DNA of 36,905 bases, taken from the NCBI GenBank assembly GCA_002633005.1, contig NMRA01000008.1:1466013-1502917 (forward strand), written 5' to 3'. This stretch comes from Phoronis australis. Its lineage: Eukaryota > Phoronida > Phoronidae. The notes below the pieces were generated by a model. The model was not told where the DNA came from, ran no database searches, and saw only the letters and a program-made list of their open reading frames with translations. Position 1 is the first letter of the stretch. Each line of letters begins with the position of its first letter. This document shows positions 10,831 through 23,600 of this stretch, piece by piece. The translations under genes were made by a program, and so were the position numbers.

Positions 10831-11828
10831 AGCAGACGAATCATCCTCACCTGCAGCCCTTCTATGCTAATACATACGTTTTAAAAAGCAGATTGTTACC
10901 CATCTTTACAGCTCAACATATCATATATCTTTTTTAATTATCCTTATCTGTAGTAATTTAGTTTGTCATAATATATACGACCTGTCAACTCACCCTCACG
11001 TGTTGTTTCACCGTAAACTAGCTTCTGTATCGCTTCGCAGTTAGTGCATATAAAAATTGTGTCTGTTTCCCCATCAGTTCTCTCCTTCACACGGAATCCC
11101 TTACATAATTCCACAAACACTCTTTCTTTTTATCCTTAGGATAGACAAGTAGCTGCCATAACGTTCTGAGGTATAATGATGTGACAATATAGTCACTTGT
11201 CAAAACAAGGTAAATGGTGGTTTAAGAACTTTAAAGGTTGTGAGAGGTTATCCTTTATGCAATAAAATCTTCTCTTGCAATTTCCCGGGTCATCCGTAGA
11301 ATAGACTATATTGGGAAATTGTAGGCCATGGGATATGTAGCAGGCTGATAAGCAATGCAAAAATATGTACTGGATCAGCATATTGTTCCAATTTGTCCTG
11401 TTGTATGAATGTCTACAAGCTACAACCGTGAGGACACGTGAGAGTGGAGTGGTTCTCCCCAGGGACATTTGAAACGCTCATCGCCTAGCCGGGGCGAGCG
11501 GTGACGAGAAGCTGTGAGCTGAGTTGTCGTCCTCAAACGATCTGTAGCGCAGCTCATAAACCTAGTTGTAGCTCGATGCCGGTTACCTGCACTCATCGAG
11601 AAAAATGGTTGTCAGTTGATGCAATAGTTATTTTTCATTGGTTTCCGAAGACTATCGACCAAGCGCTCGGTTTTCAGCGCTCGCACGTTGTGAGGATCTG
11701 CTACGCACTTCACTGAGGTAAAAGCGAAGTGAAACATTCGCCTCACCGCTTCACAAGGCAAAATCTTCAGTTGTTGTTGCTGTTTCAGATAGCCCTCAAA
11801 CTGCTGTGCGTGAACTTGGAATCTTGCT
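10831..11828. other. Noncoding, nothing recognised
   Basis: Short frames only, none with recognisable content. GC-richer sequence around 11480-11720 is not organised into a feature I can name. Confidence 0.4.
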
Positions 11829-12182
11829 TAATGTCAAGATCGCGTATGCGTGAACTTGGAAAACAGGAGGAAACCTGACAAGTTCACTCTAATGAACACG
11901 TTCATGTTGATAAAAATTTGAACTGCGCTATCAAATTAAAATTTAAATAACGTAAATTTGAACTAATCCTTTTTCAACTATTGGCGACCTTATTCACCAA
12001 ACAAAAATGCATTTAAAGCAGTCACATCTTTCTCCGATTCTTTGACACAAATTACGCAAAAGGAGAAAATGGGAGATCATCTGGCCAATAATTACAAAAA
12101 TGTTTCCACTGAACAAAAGAATCACCTGATTTTCCAAATGCATATTCATTTCCAAGTTCACACATACGCGATCTTGAGATTA
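11829..12182. repeat. Inverted repeat with about 35-bp arms
   Basis: The arm near 11829-11863 (CAAGATCGCGTATGCGTGAAC, then TTGGAAA) is repeated in reverse complement near 12149-12182 (TTCCAAGTTCAC, then ATACGCGATCTTGA). The interior is AT-rich and codes for nothing recognisable. This looks like a small terminal-inverted-repeat or foldback element. The ends are not precisely defined. Confidence 0.6.
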
Positions 12183-13760
12183 AAGTCCTTCTCTCAAACT
12201 GCTCATGTGGTTCCAGTATCTATACTTATACATAAAATCTTATTTTCGACACCCTTTCTTTATATTCTTTTCGCCTTTCTTGCCAAAAGCGATTTTTGAA
12301 CAGTATTTGACCCTTCTCTCTGAGCGTATGATTACCGGTTGTCATCGGTTATTTCCGTACCCACATTTCCGGTTCATCAGTTCAGAAACTTGTCCTGAAC
12401 GCCGCTATTTTTTCCTTGTAACTGAATGTGCTATCGCTTGCACGAAAAGTCTTCATTAGTTTGTTTTATTAGTAATATCTCGTGATTCGTTTGCATATGT
12501 ACTGTATTTATAGTTTGTACTTAGTGGTCGTTAATTTTTTTTGGAATGTTACGCGTACTTAGTATGTTAAAATAGCATTGGTGTTTAGTTCCTTACGTAG
12601 GCCGGTCGAACCTAGGAACCAATGAATCGAACCAATTTTTTTCGGTTTTATTTTTTTCTCGTTTTGAAAAAGTACTCTGCTATCGTCGGAAAGGTAGTGC
12701 ATTCTACTCAGTAAAAATCGAAAAAGTATCAAAATCAGGGCAAGCAGTGTAAAGTTATTGCAAGTTTTGTGGCGAAATTTGGGTCGCGTCGGCCATATTG
12801 GAGGACAGCGGGATAAGTTACGAGTTCAAAAATTTGTGTAAAATTGTTTTCGCCAACAAATTACGGTGAAATTTAGTTAGACATATCTTTACTTACTATT
12901 CTGCACGATTTAACAGTGTTCACCAAATTTCAGCGTCGCAGTTGTTGCTCATTAAGTGATAAATGTGCTCACAATTCTCGTTGGACTTCGTCTCATTTCT
13001 GGCGGCACCGACAACATGGCGACTTTTGCTGAACTGAAAGGCATGTTCAGTCGGCTACTTTGTAATTTGTGAAGATTTAACGTTGATACATTTTGACAAA
13101 CGTTGCTACAAAAAAGAAACTTTGTTCAATTTTCGTGTTTTTTGTGCAAAAAATATTAGATGTATTCGAATTATTTTACTGTAAATTTCCCATTAAGGTG
13201 ATCTAACACTAAGCTAAAAAAATAGTTGAAATAATTTTGAAATGCTTTTTTGTTTGACTGTCAACTGCTGTTCAGGACTTGATTCGGTGTCACAAAATGA
13301 TTCATATTTTTTCTAAATTTTAAGTCTCAATTGCTTTCAAGTCATGTTTTGTAACTTACTGCTTCTTAATTCAGGTTATCAAGTCAACAATATGAATAAT
13401 CTTAATTTGAGAAATAAGCTATATTGGATTGTGAAGCTTCAAGCCTCTAATTCTTGTTCCTTACAACTTCATATTTTTTTAAATGATGCTTGTCAAATTC
13501 TGGTGTAAGGAAACACCGTCACCATGGTAATAGTTACATGTATGTCCACTTTCATATCATGGAAACTTGCTGTTGAATAGTGTTTGTAATGCTAAATGTT
13601 GTAAAGTATTGTGCATTTTAAGTTACGTATTAGTTTGAATCATTTTGGGTTAATGAATAAAAATGATAACATTTTGTATTGGACTTCTCATACTTATGTG
13701 CTCTAACGAGCTCCCTTTTTGAAGAACTGGGAAAAGGTCTGCCTCAGGAAGTACCAAAAT
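12183..13760. other. Noncoding, nothing recognised
   Basis: AT-rich sequence with random short frames on both strands. No repeat structure could be defined. Confidence 0.4.
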
Positions 13761-13910
13761 CAGTGGCGGATCTAGGATATCACAAGGGGGGGGCCAACAT
13801 TTTGTCCGGCTGTAAACATTTGCGCAATCTGAACCACGATTGTAGATGCGCATAGCACCAAATGGGGGGAGGTCGGGAGGGGGGTTTGCCCCCCTCCCGC
13901 CCAGGAAATT
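13761..13910 (+). mobile_element. hAT-like family 2 element, left end and adjoining body
   Basis: It begins CAGTGGCGGATCTAGGAT followed by CACAAGGGGGG. This is the same terminal sequence seen inverted at 31120-31144 and 34838-34862. Such CAGTGGCGGATC ends are typical of hAT-type nonautonomous elements in several invertebrates. The body shares a TTGTAGATGCGCAT-like block with the 34.6 kb copy, followed by a GC-rich hairpin at about 13875-13900 (GGGAGGGGGG paired with CCCCCCTCCC). I cannot find the right-hand end, so the copy is truncated or too diverged. Confidence 0.55.
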
Positions 13911-14019
13911 TTTCTGTTTTGACCTCTAAAAATCATGTATTTTCCTTGATTCCTGAAGTATTAACCAAGAAAAAAAGGCAAAAAAAACGGAGAAAGTGTC
14001 ATATAGGAAAACTTACAAG

Positions 14020-14086
14020 TACCGAAGACTCGAACTCACGACCTTGCGCATAGAGCGCGCGTGCGCTACCACTACACCACCACGAT
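14020..14086 (-). repeat. tRNA-derived sequence (SINE head or tRNA pseudogene)
   Basis: On the - strand, GGTGTAGTGGTAGCGC (A-box region, 14063-14079) is followed about 30 bases on by GAGTTCGAGTC (B-box-like, 14027-14037), the arrangement of a polymerase III internal promoter. A GCGC/GCGC stem lies where an anticodon arm should be. Its loop lacks a T at the position before the anticodon, and no acceptor stem closes. I therefore favour a tRNA-derived SINE or pseudogene. Confidence 0.6.
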
Positions 14087-14882
14087 TTAGTTACTCATCC
14101 CTTACTAAGAGACGTACTTGTTTATGGTCCACAGCGTTTGCGCGCGAAACCTACTTCTTTTTGTAATGCTTATTACACGTTTTGTGCCATCGATTCTTAA
14201 CAAATTTGTCGCATTTAAAATAGTCTTAAAATGCCCAAAAGACCAAATCCGTTATTCGTCTTGGCAATAATGACCGGGGATTGCTTTGGAAATCGTCTTA
14301 ACATAAGGTTTGACAAAGAGAGTATTGCGAGTTTCTGAGTGATTCACTAAGGCTTCTATTAAAATTCCCATCTTACCAGCAGCTTCTGTTTTTTCATCGT
14401 CACTCAGGTTCCATTTTCTTTAAAAAATGAAGTAAATTTTCTTCATTGCACAGTGGAGCAGACGNCCCCCCCCCCATTCTTTTAGGCTTGGTGCGCTCAT
14501 ACAAAGTCTGGGAAAATCTCTATTAAAAGCCAATAACTTTGCACAGTTCGCCAGAAGTACCAAGTTCTAAATAAACCTCGTTTGAGCGAGCGCTGCGGCC
14601 TGCGACCAGTTAGGCCTAAGTGTAGCCTTGGCACAAAGCTGTATAGGCCTACTAACAAGCTGTATTTTGACGATAGTCTTCACTGGTAGCTGGCACTGAA
14701 GCTAACTAAGGTCTGCCGCGGCAGTGTGACACAGGACTAACCAGCCCGTAATTTCATGCAAGTGTCTGAAACTACCCTTGAATATATGCGGCATTTATGA
14801 TTTGACCATTTTACTTCGACAAAAAAGCTTGCAACCGCATGCGTTTACCGTTCGCCAGTGTCTGGTCTCGATCGGCACCGGG
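14087..14882. other. Noncoding with an assembly ambiguity
   Basis: No gene seen. A single N at 14465 precedes a C homopolymer of about ten bases, so the run length there is unreliable. Confidence 0.4.
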
Positions 14883-15031
14883 CGTGCGTTCAGTAACGCT
14901 AGGACCTACGCTAGGACCTAGCTAAAATCTAGCCAAAGTCACGTGCTCTCATTTGAAATACACGGCAATTTCTCGCGTAATCTCACGAAATCTTGCTTTT
15001 TAGCGAGGTCCTAGCCTTACTGAACGGGAGG
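14883..15031. mobile_element. MITE family 1, copy B (149 bp), inverted, flanked by CGGG duplication
   Basis: This is the reverse-complement orientation of the copies at 2526 and 27967. Its left end is CGTGCGTTCAGTAACGC and its right end ACTGAACGGGAGG. It is bounded by CGGG at 14879-14882 and 15032-15035, which reads CCCG in the orientation of the other copies. Interior blocks AGCTAAAATCTAGC, TCACG, ACACGGCAATTTCTCGCG and CTTGCTTTTTAGCGAGG match the other copies. It encodes nothing. Confidence 0.85.
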
Positions 15032-15035
15032 CGGG

Positions 15036-17272
15036 TCCCGCGGCGATAGGCTGCGTTCCCGAGTCTGGCAAAATAATTTCTGTCAAAATTTATTCGCCAC
15101 ATTTCTTCAGCAAATTCGATAAAATTGTCCGTATTTTGATTTTATTTAAATTAAGGCGCGCTGTCGATTATTTTATCCCCGTTTGCAGGCTGGTAACAGG
15201 CACTCACACTGACGGCGTTTTCTTAGCCTGGGTTCCTGAATGAATTGTACTTCCGGGTTAGCGGCAAGTTCAAAATGGCCGCGTGGTTCTTCGGGTGCGA
15301 ATCGTAAGTGGCGCGTTCAGTTATACTTTTTTCGAGTACGGATCGCGTATTAGTTATGGGGTAAGTACTTCTTGAATCCTTATAACATCCTCTAACCATG
15401 TAATAAGGGTTAACAACAGGTGAGAGAAGGACTTCAAGCAGGATTCCAAGTTCACGCACAGCAAAATAACAAAATTTAACACAAAATTGCAAAAAAATCT
15501 GATTGGATAGCGGCACTTTTGGATCACATTTGTTGAATTTTTTTAGTTCAGGGTTAGCTCGTGTCCAACATTAACAGGAAAGTGTTGGTCTTGGGATGAT
15601 AAGTGTCAATTTCGCGCGGGGAGTGGCCACTTTTTTCTGAGTCTGATTTCCTTTTCAGTGGAAATGAAAGGGTTGAAATATCATGCGCGACAGAATAAAT
15701 TTACTGTGGTCACTTGAAGCGCCTATGAAACGATTCACAACTTTTCACTTTGTTCATAAGTTTTCTTCAGAGTGGACGAACGGCGGCAAGACCTGTGACG
15801 TGAACACTGTCAGGCAAAACCCAAAGAGGACAGTACAGCGCCACCTGGGCAGCTTTCACTGGCGAAGCCAACTTTCAGGTTAATTCACCAAAATTAATTA
15901 CGTAATCAGGACATACCGTACATATGATGCCGGGCTCACCAATTACAAGGTTGCATCGGTCACTTGGTGCAGTTGCACACATTTTTGAACGCATAATACC
16001 GTATACGTTGTCCAGGTCATGCAACAAAACATGAAATTTCGTTAAGGATCGAAATTGTAGGACGGGTAATCAAGGTTATCAGAGTGCGAAAGTCCCGGTA
16101 CTTGGTTTCAAGACCCTGGGCCTGACCTAGTTAGATCATGGTATCAGATAAATGTTGTCCGTCGATTGTATGCGTTACTTAAGACAAATTGATAGCGGCT
16201 TATGCAAGTCATACCTTTGTGCGAATGAGCTTGATTATACAAGAAACGAAAATTTGCCGTTGGAAAGAGAGAAAAATGTTTTCTAGAGCTTTGTAAGTAT
16301 AACTATTTCGTCGTCAATTTCATTGACACGAATTTCTTGGTATACGCGCAGTAGTTGATCAAGGTGTTCGTCTCTCAATTAAACTGGAACGTGACGTTTG
16401 AAATCAGTAATTGTTGATCAATGAGTTAGTTTGTGCCTGAATTAAAACAAAAGTGAATGCCTCGTTTAAAATTGATTGGCAATTTAATCATCTTTTCTTT
16501 GGGATTCTATGATACTAATTTTTTCATCGCCCCTGTCAGTGAGTAATGTTATCTTGTTCCAGCTTGTTTTCGGTACGTCCGCAGCTTTTAAATAACCCAA
16601 CTGCTAGTCCGTTACTTCTTAGTGTCTAGCAGCCCAGAGAAACATTTAGCCAGAAAAATGCTGCGGTTGTAACACAGTAATGATTTATCACTGAGTGCCT
16701 TATGCAGGGTTGTTCGTGTTTTAGACCCATCGATTCACTGAAAACGCGTCCGCGCATCAGTTTGTGAATAAGGAAATGTATATTTCACATGTTTGTTTTG
16801 TTTTGCTTTGTTCTTATGCTCTTGATTGTGCCCCTTACTTTCTGAATTTTATTCGTATTCCGTGGCCTTTATGTACCTCGTGCCAATCAAGGTATGCTGC
16901 AAAGTACGAGATAAAATGTGGGCGATCATTTTGTACTGATCGACTCCAGAAATGAGGTTAAGTCAGGTCACGAGTCTGGCAGCACAAAGCCCCGTCAAAT
17001 AATTTGCTTGCGGTGCAGCAAAAATTGTGTAGCACTTCCTCAAATACTTGCCATCTTAGGCCGATCAAGCGTCCATCTTAAAATCTGAAATTTGAAGAAC
17101 TGCACTTTTCCAAAACTATGACACCCATAGTCATAAATCTGGTAAAACTATTTGTTTCGAGTAGGTAAGACATCGCGTTCGTATATTGTACAACGTGATC
17201 ACATCTACAGAAAGTGTATCATTGTACTAGTATCTAAATTTTTGAACTGTAATTGTTTCATATTAGACAAGC
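15036..17272. other. Noncoding, nothing recognised
   Basis: Two kilobases with only short frames. The longest, a 97-codon - strand frame at 15223-15516, resembles no family I know and has no flanking gene signals. Confidence 0.4.
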
Positions 17273-17468
17273 GTATACACCGTATTCACGCAGTCGCCAT
17301 TTTAAAGGTTAGCCTCTTTTTAGGGTTTTAAAACAATGCATTTTGCGCTTAAACACGGCGCAAAGCGTGATTTTTTTGCGTGCCTCGTTGTATTCATGTG
17401 TTAAAATGCTTTTAAACTTAAAAAGAGGCTCACTACTAAAATGGCGACTGTGTGTTTAAGGTCTATAC
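17273..17468. mobile_element. Foldback MITE with about 60-bp inverted arms
   Basis: Left arm: GTATACACC, CGCAGTCGCCATTTTA, TTAGCCTCTTTTT, GTTTTAAAA. Right arm: TTTTAAAC, AAAAAGAGGC, TAAAATGGCGACTG, GGTCTATAC. The arms pair over almost their full length with scattered mismatches, leaving a loop of roughly 60-70 bp. There is no coding capacity, and flanking duplications are unclear. Confidence 0.8.
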
Positions 17469-20277
17469 AATCTTTGAAGCGCCCACGGCGAGTAGTTCAC
17501 GATACAAGACATTTATTTCTACAGATAAAGCTGCTATGAACCGCAGGGTTAGTTGATTTCATTTTTCTGGCGAAATTTATTTCAATTTGTTATTTTTGAT
17601 CCTGTCCCGAGGGGGGGGGGGGTTTGAACATCACCAAATGGCCAGTGATCAAAGTTATTGTCCAGACTTCAAAACGCGATGACCCTAAATAACTAGTTTA
17701 CTGGACCCAAAACACAGTGGTCGGTGCTATAATCACTGGCCGACGGTCAAGCAAGACTGTTGCACTTCCTCAGAGACTCGCTTTGAATGTCTCGAAGGAT
17801 TCGACAGACATCTAGTGTTTGTTTTTCGTACCCGTTGTTTGTTTTGTTCAAAATCGACGATTTGTTCGGCCATTGTGTTTGAGCACAGGCCAACCCGTTT
17901 TACCCCCCCCCCCCNTTGCATTTATTTGCACGGACTTCAGCGCATGTATGCTGAGCGTGCTGACACGCAGCTTGCAATAGCATTGATGTAAACAAGTAAC
18001 GCTTGTGGATCGTTTTGCATTCGCCTCGGGACCTCGGTGAAAGCCAATAATTGTATAAAACTGCGTACCAAAATCAAAACTGGGCCACTTATTCCAACTA
18101 AAACTGAAACCATGGTAAGATTTTCTTTTATAAAAAAACATCCAGATCAATAGCCGTTTTTGATACTGTGATAACTTATTCATGTCGTCACTATTTTTGA
18201 GACATAAGGACTATGGCTACGGTTCGGAAAATTCGGTGGGTCATGTTTGATAGTAATTTTGTGGAGTAAACGGTAAAGGATCGCCACGAATGGCATCCAG
18301 CAGTTCTTTGAGTTAATGACATTCATTTTTGGCCTCTGCTCTTTTTTACCCGGATGCGAAAGTGCAGCCATTTTCAAAGCACATCCTTTTTTAATGGAAA
18401 AGTTTTGGCATGAATACAAGTACTCCTCAGACAAATTCAAAATAGAAAAAAATCATTTGGTAATGACATGCTTTAACTAACATTTCTGGAATCTAAAGTG
18501 CTAAGAGCATTTGGTTGCCATTTGAATTGAAGTCTTTGTACAGTGCTGCAACATTGTTTCCAACGAGATTTGACACCAACGCTCCGTAATGAGTTGTAAC
18601 GTTAACTGCCGTGTTCCCACCGAGTTACAGCGGTTTTAACCTCTCCCTAAACCTCTCCCTCAGTGGGTTACAATAACGTTAACACCCGTTTTACAATATT
18701 CATTCCGACAGTTATAAGTTTTTAATCGGTTTTTAAAATTATGAACGCTTTGGTGTGAATGGGGTATTTGTCAAGTTTGTCTAGTGGTGGACAATTTCTC
18801 AGCTCACAACAACAGACTGAAGTCAACTAAAAATCATATATTATTTCACATACACACACAACACACATAAGCTCATACCAATGATTGCTGACTATCACAC
18901 GAAAAGTTATCAAATTTCATAAGTGTCTCTTGGGGCCCTGCACATTGTCACAACTCAATAGCTTAATGTCAGGTTCACGGACTGTTCGCTGCTTTGGCTC
19001 GACTGTTAGGCATTCCTCAGCCTTGTTTGAGCTTGACCAGTCACCACTCACAGTTCAGTTGCGTCTTGACAAGACATGACGGTCACCTGGAAATTCCACT
19101 GGTTCAATAATCAAGTAAGTCAAACGACTCTCCATAACAAACCACAGCAGAATACACTTTCGCGACCAGGAGGACCCTTAAATGTCGTCTGCACATAACA
19201 CTCAGGTTAACTAACAAAGGGATTGACATGTCGTACCGGTATTAAGAGTACCTGTTCTAGCAAATATTCAATATAAGACACACTTATTTGTTCCAAAACA
19301 TGTACTGGTTTGAGCACCATGTCCTGCAAACTTGAAATACAAACCACTGGCGAACTGTATCAAGCAACACGTGTGCGACTGCAACACCGAGAGTGGCTAT
19401 ATGCACTTGAAAAACAAAGCACATTAGCATACGTATACAAAGGGCAGTCTCAGTGTTAACAACAACCATCTAGTTGAGAACCAAATCATGTGAAAAGCCG
19501 GACCAAACTGTAACTGTATAAAACAGCCAGCCAAATCGAATACAATGTCAAACCAAACGGTCAAGGCCAAACTCTCAGACAATGTGTAAAGCCAAGCGTT
19601 GTGAAACAATTTTTGACAGATGCCAATGTCATTCAAACTCTGCGCTAGGGCGTGGAAAATTTTGGCATTCGATTGAATCCCAAAACAGGAGAAATCAATT
19701 TACACTGGAGGTTGCTTTTTCAAGGGGGCATCTGTCAGGTGTGATATTTGAAAATTGTATGATAACAGTAGTTCGGTTGTAAAACAACTCATATATTATT
19801 CATATTATAATCGCAGTTACGTGAAAACATTGGCCTCCCAGTGCTCGAGATCAATAATTATTGCTCAAAATACGATGGTTAGCCCCGGGGTTACTAACGT
19901 GGGTGGAATACACGACATGTGGCCGCGCGCTCAGATGAGCGGCTTTTTCTCGACCAGGCTGCCTACGACGAGATGTCATTCCTGACCAAATTTCCTGCCA
20001 AAGAGTTCACTTCTTCGGCTGTCATTCTACCCAAGGGTCCACTATTTGTTGTCTGTTTGACACTTCTACCTTCACTGACTTGTTAGGCCTAATAGTGGAA
20101 TTTTCATATTGGCGCTGTCTTGAGTAATGAGGGCACGGAAGTGACTTCCGATTGATAAACTGAAACATCCCGTCCGCATTACATGGGATCTGTAGGTGGC
20201 TCTGAACGCCTGTCCACAAAAGACCTGATCGCCGTCTGGCGGGAAAGTGAATTTCAATATGGCGCGGCTGTTTTGAA
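17469..20277. other. Noncoding spacer upstream of the P450 gene
   Basis: No gene recognised. It holds a CA-rich microsatellite at about 18846-18866, G and C homopolymers (about 17610 and 17904, the latter with an N at 17915), and a small inverted arrangement around 18600-18690 (CGTTAAC and GTTAACG). All long frames look random. Confidence 0.4.
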
Positions 20278-20402
20278 AGTCAGCTATTAGAAAGACTTGG
20301 CAGTTTTCAAAACTCTGTAACAGTGCACTGGTTGCTGATATCCTGTTTCAGACACACCTACCGCTAAAAACACGACAAGGGAAAAGTTAGAGAAACAACG
20401 TA
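20278..20402 (+). promoter_or_regulatory. P450 5' leader, with a possible 5' UTR splice acceptor
   Basis: No TATA box is evident. CTGATATCCTGTTTCAG ending at 20351 combines a branch-point-like CTGAT with a pyrimidine tract and CAG. The leader may therefore be split by a 5' UTR intron, with about 50 bases of leader on the coding exon. The start codon context has G at -3 and G at +4. Confidence 0.3.
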
Positions 20403-20619
20403 ATGGCTTTAATTCTGCAGTTGCTTAACCTGGCGAAGATTTCTATTACCAGTGCAACAGTTCTTCTGTTGGTATCGACAGCGTTAATATGGTTCATAAC
20501 CCGATGGTATACCCTACGCTCAATGCCACCGGGACCGACGCCCCTTCCGTTACTGGGAAACTTGCACCAGATAGCAAGGGGAGGAATAGACAGCGTACAA
20601 TGGACCTTCAACAGGTGGG
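20403..20619 (+). CDS. P450 exon 1
   Basis: Encodes the start Met, membrane anchor, PPGP hinge and LGNL motif (residues 1-72 plus one base). The donor is GTAGGT at 20620. The nearby alternatives GTGGGG and GTATAT both give an immediate stop on joining exon 2, which fixes this choice. Intron 1 is 1137 bp. Confidence 0.93.
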
Positions 20620-23600
20620 GTAGGTATATATTTCGATTACGGACCGCATTCCACCGGGTTGCTTTATCCGTCACGTATCGAATGCTTGTGCGTCCATCCG
20701 CAAGAATCTGAAGACACTTGCGATAAGAAAATATTGGATTTTGCGACAGAAACTTAGTATATTCCCATAATTCAACATTCCCGATCACCGTACATTCACT
20801 GTAATGGCAACCATTTTTCCTAGTGTACGCTAGCAGGAACACATTAGCAAATCAGATACAACCGGATTTCAAGTAACACTTATGGCATCTAACGGACTGG
20901 AAACGTATGTCGTATGACATAGATCAGTGACATCTAAGGGTCAAAATCAGGGGATCGTGCCGGAACACTTGCCCGGGAAGACGCGGCTTTGGTGTGGGTA
21001 AAACATGTCATGTTCAAAGCATGCACTCTAGCGCCACTAATATGCAATCTTCAAGGACCGAATTGGGGTCATTTTGTAAGTAAAACATTCAACATCCAAA
21101 CGCCGCGATTGGTTTGCTGACAACTTTAGCAGTTACCTTTTGAATCACGTTTGAAAACATGGCAAAACAGTTGTTCCTACCTAGTAGTGTGGTGATGTTT
21201 TCCTGATCGTGTTTACTAGCCTCTAATAGCGAAACACTCGCCTTCCACTCTTGTGATTTTGCGAGGATTTGTGTGATCTCGAAAGAGAGTTGCTCTAAGG
21301 CACCAATGCCTGATTGCAAATATTTTTTCTTGTTCGGTTACTGAATTCAATTCTGTAGCCATTTGCAGTCAAATGCCATTTAATTCAGAGGAGATGCAAC
21401 TGTTGTTTATAATACTTTGGAACGCCTAACACTGATAAAGTTTTAGATTTATATTTCCAAGAGTCACGAAGCTGAAGGTTAATGTTTCCCCACTTTTTTT
21501 TCAATTTTCTATATTAAATTAGTTTTGTAAAAAATTATAAATGCAAATTTGAAAATGAATGCAAACAATCTACATTATTTAAAATTACTTTTTTATCTAT
21601 TTTAAAAGTGTCAGTCAAGATTGCGATGTTCTTTTTCCAACTGAGATTCTTCATAATTATTTGGTATCGTTTTCCATAGATTTTGCGATTAGCAATTCGA
21701 ATTTTATTGAAAAAGATATAAAATTATCTCTAGATATCTGTTTGTCTTTGTTTTAGCTAAAGAGTATGGTGACGTATATACTTTTCACGTGGGCACTGAG
21801 AAGTGCGTTGTCTTGAACTCCTACGACTCGATAAAAGAGGCGTTTTCGATGCAAGAATTTTCTGGACGACCCAGTAACTTCTTATCCGAGGAGCTAAGCG
21901 AAAATATGGGTAACTAATATGGAACTTAACGCTTTGCCACATATTCAGTAGTTGTAATGCCAGTCATTTTATCCCTCACTTATTGTTCGTTCACGCTGTG
22001 TGGCGTTAAAGCTACAGTGAGAGCTGCTTCGCAATATGACTATTACCTTCCGTTTAGCACAACGCCGAATGTCAATTCTTCTGATTTATATTGCCACTAT
22101 GAACAACTCGTGTATTTTTCTCGTAGCCTCAAATCGAGTTGTACTTTCTCAGCGCATGCTCTCTGGCGTTTCTGAGAACTAGGCAGAGTAAACAAAGCCG
22201 ATTTTTGCATATGCTCTAAGGAGACTGGACTGAATAAAGTTGAAAACTCTTTTAAAATTACAGGTAAATGGCGAAAACAACACTTGATACTAAATTTACG
22301 CAGAAACTTTAAGATTATTCATTAAGCTAGCTTTTATTCCTCGGATTTCGGCTTTTCTGGTCGATCGGTGATCGGTGGTAACTTGGTATTGATGATGTAA
22401 GACTTTGATTGAAATAATTTTAAAATTATTCTTTGTGTCGAAGGTTAACTAACAGCATAAATACTGGTCCTGGGGTGGACTTTGTGAAACGTGGCCGAGC
22501 TTGCATAGCATCGGACTTTTACCGACAACATCGGCATATTACAATGCACTCTAAAACTGAACATAGGCGGTTCTCAGGAAGAAAAATGAGTTCGTGACAA
22601 TCTTGAATATTAATAAAAACAACTACTATATTAAATCGATGTTTCGGTGTTCTTTATTCAACATCATCATCAGAAGAAGAGAGAATACAGTGGCCACCTA
22701 GCTAAGCCCAACAACAAGTGATGAAACACTGACACAGTCAGTTACAGGGGGTGGCAATAAACTGATGATGCTGTTTGAATAAATATTACCGAAAGATGTC
22801 AAGTCGATTTAATACCGTAGTTGTTTTTATTAATATATGCTTCTACTTGCTATCATGGAAATCCTGAATATATTGGAAACGGTATAATTGCAACCTTTTG
22901 GCAATCCAGCCATTTTCTTAAAAACGTGTTGGTTTGTCTGCCTTGCCCTCCCCATCCATGTACACTTGAAACGCACGTAAATTGGCTTGTTTACTCTACC
23001 AAATTTTAATTTAATAATATTCAAGACGGCAGACGAAGTATTTCATACCAGCGCATCAGCGAACATCAGTCAAATGCCCAATCATCTCCAGTTTGAAAGT
23101 CACATGACTTGCAGCATGACTGAAGTCAGCACATGCGCGAATATGAAACACACCCATCGGAGTTTGATACTACGGAAATGCCCGAATTGTTCCGGATGCA
23201 TTACAAAGCGTCACAAAAATTAAGTCGTGAATTAAGGCAAATTAATACTTCTTTCCTAAGGTTAAATTGTGGACCTATTTTTGTCTTCATCAACCGTTTT
23301 ACTTTTAATTTATCTTGCTGTGAGGTTGGCCATTTTTTGATTTGCCGCGGCAGCGCTCGTAGCTTTTGATAGAGTTTGAATAGTGTTTTATCGGCTGAAG
23401 CTTGAGCCTGTCTCTTACCGCTCCATTAGAGGGTTACTAGTTCTGGGCATCAGTAAAGAAACCTCTTATTTAATGTCACGTGTCCTCTTGTTGGCCACGA
23501 GATGTGATGAACATGACCTGAAGCGATGAAATTTGCAACTTAGTACAACGTTAAAAATAGGAGATTTGCGTTATTTGTTCAAAAACAAAATATCAGGATA

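Noticed and set aside
13871-13903. GGGAGGGGGG/CCCCCCTCCC hairpin as a transcription terminator
   Set aside because: Animal DNA does not use such terminators, and it lies in the body of a hAT-like element.
14020-14086. Functional tRNA gene
   Set aside because: No closing acceptor stem, and the anticodon loop lacks the expected T before the anticodon; kept only as tRNA-derived.
20820-20833. Identical CTAGTGTACGCTAG 14-mer also at 32782-32795
   Set aside because: A lone short match with no extended similarity on either side; could be chance or a tiny repeat fragment.
20387-20842. 151-codon frame on the - strand over P450 exon 1
   Set aside because: Antisense shadow of a well-supported exon, with no recognisable protein features.
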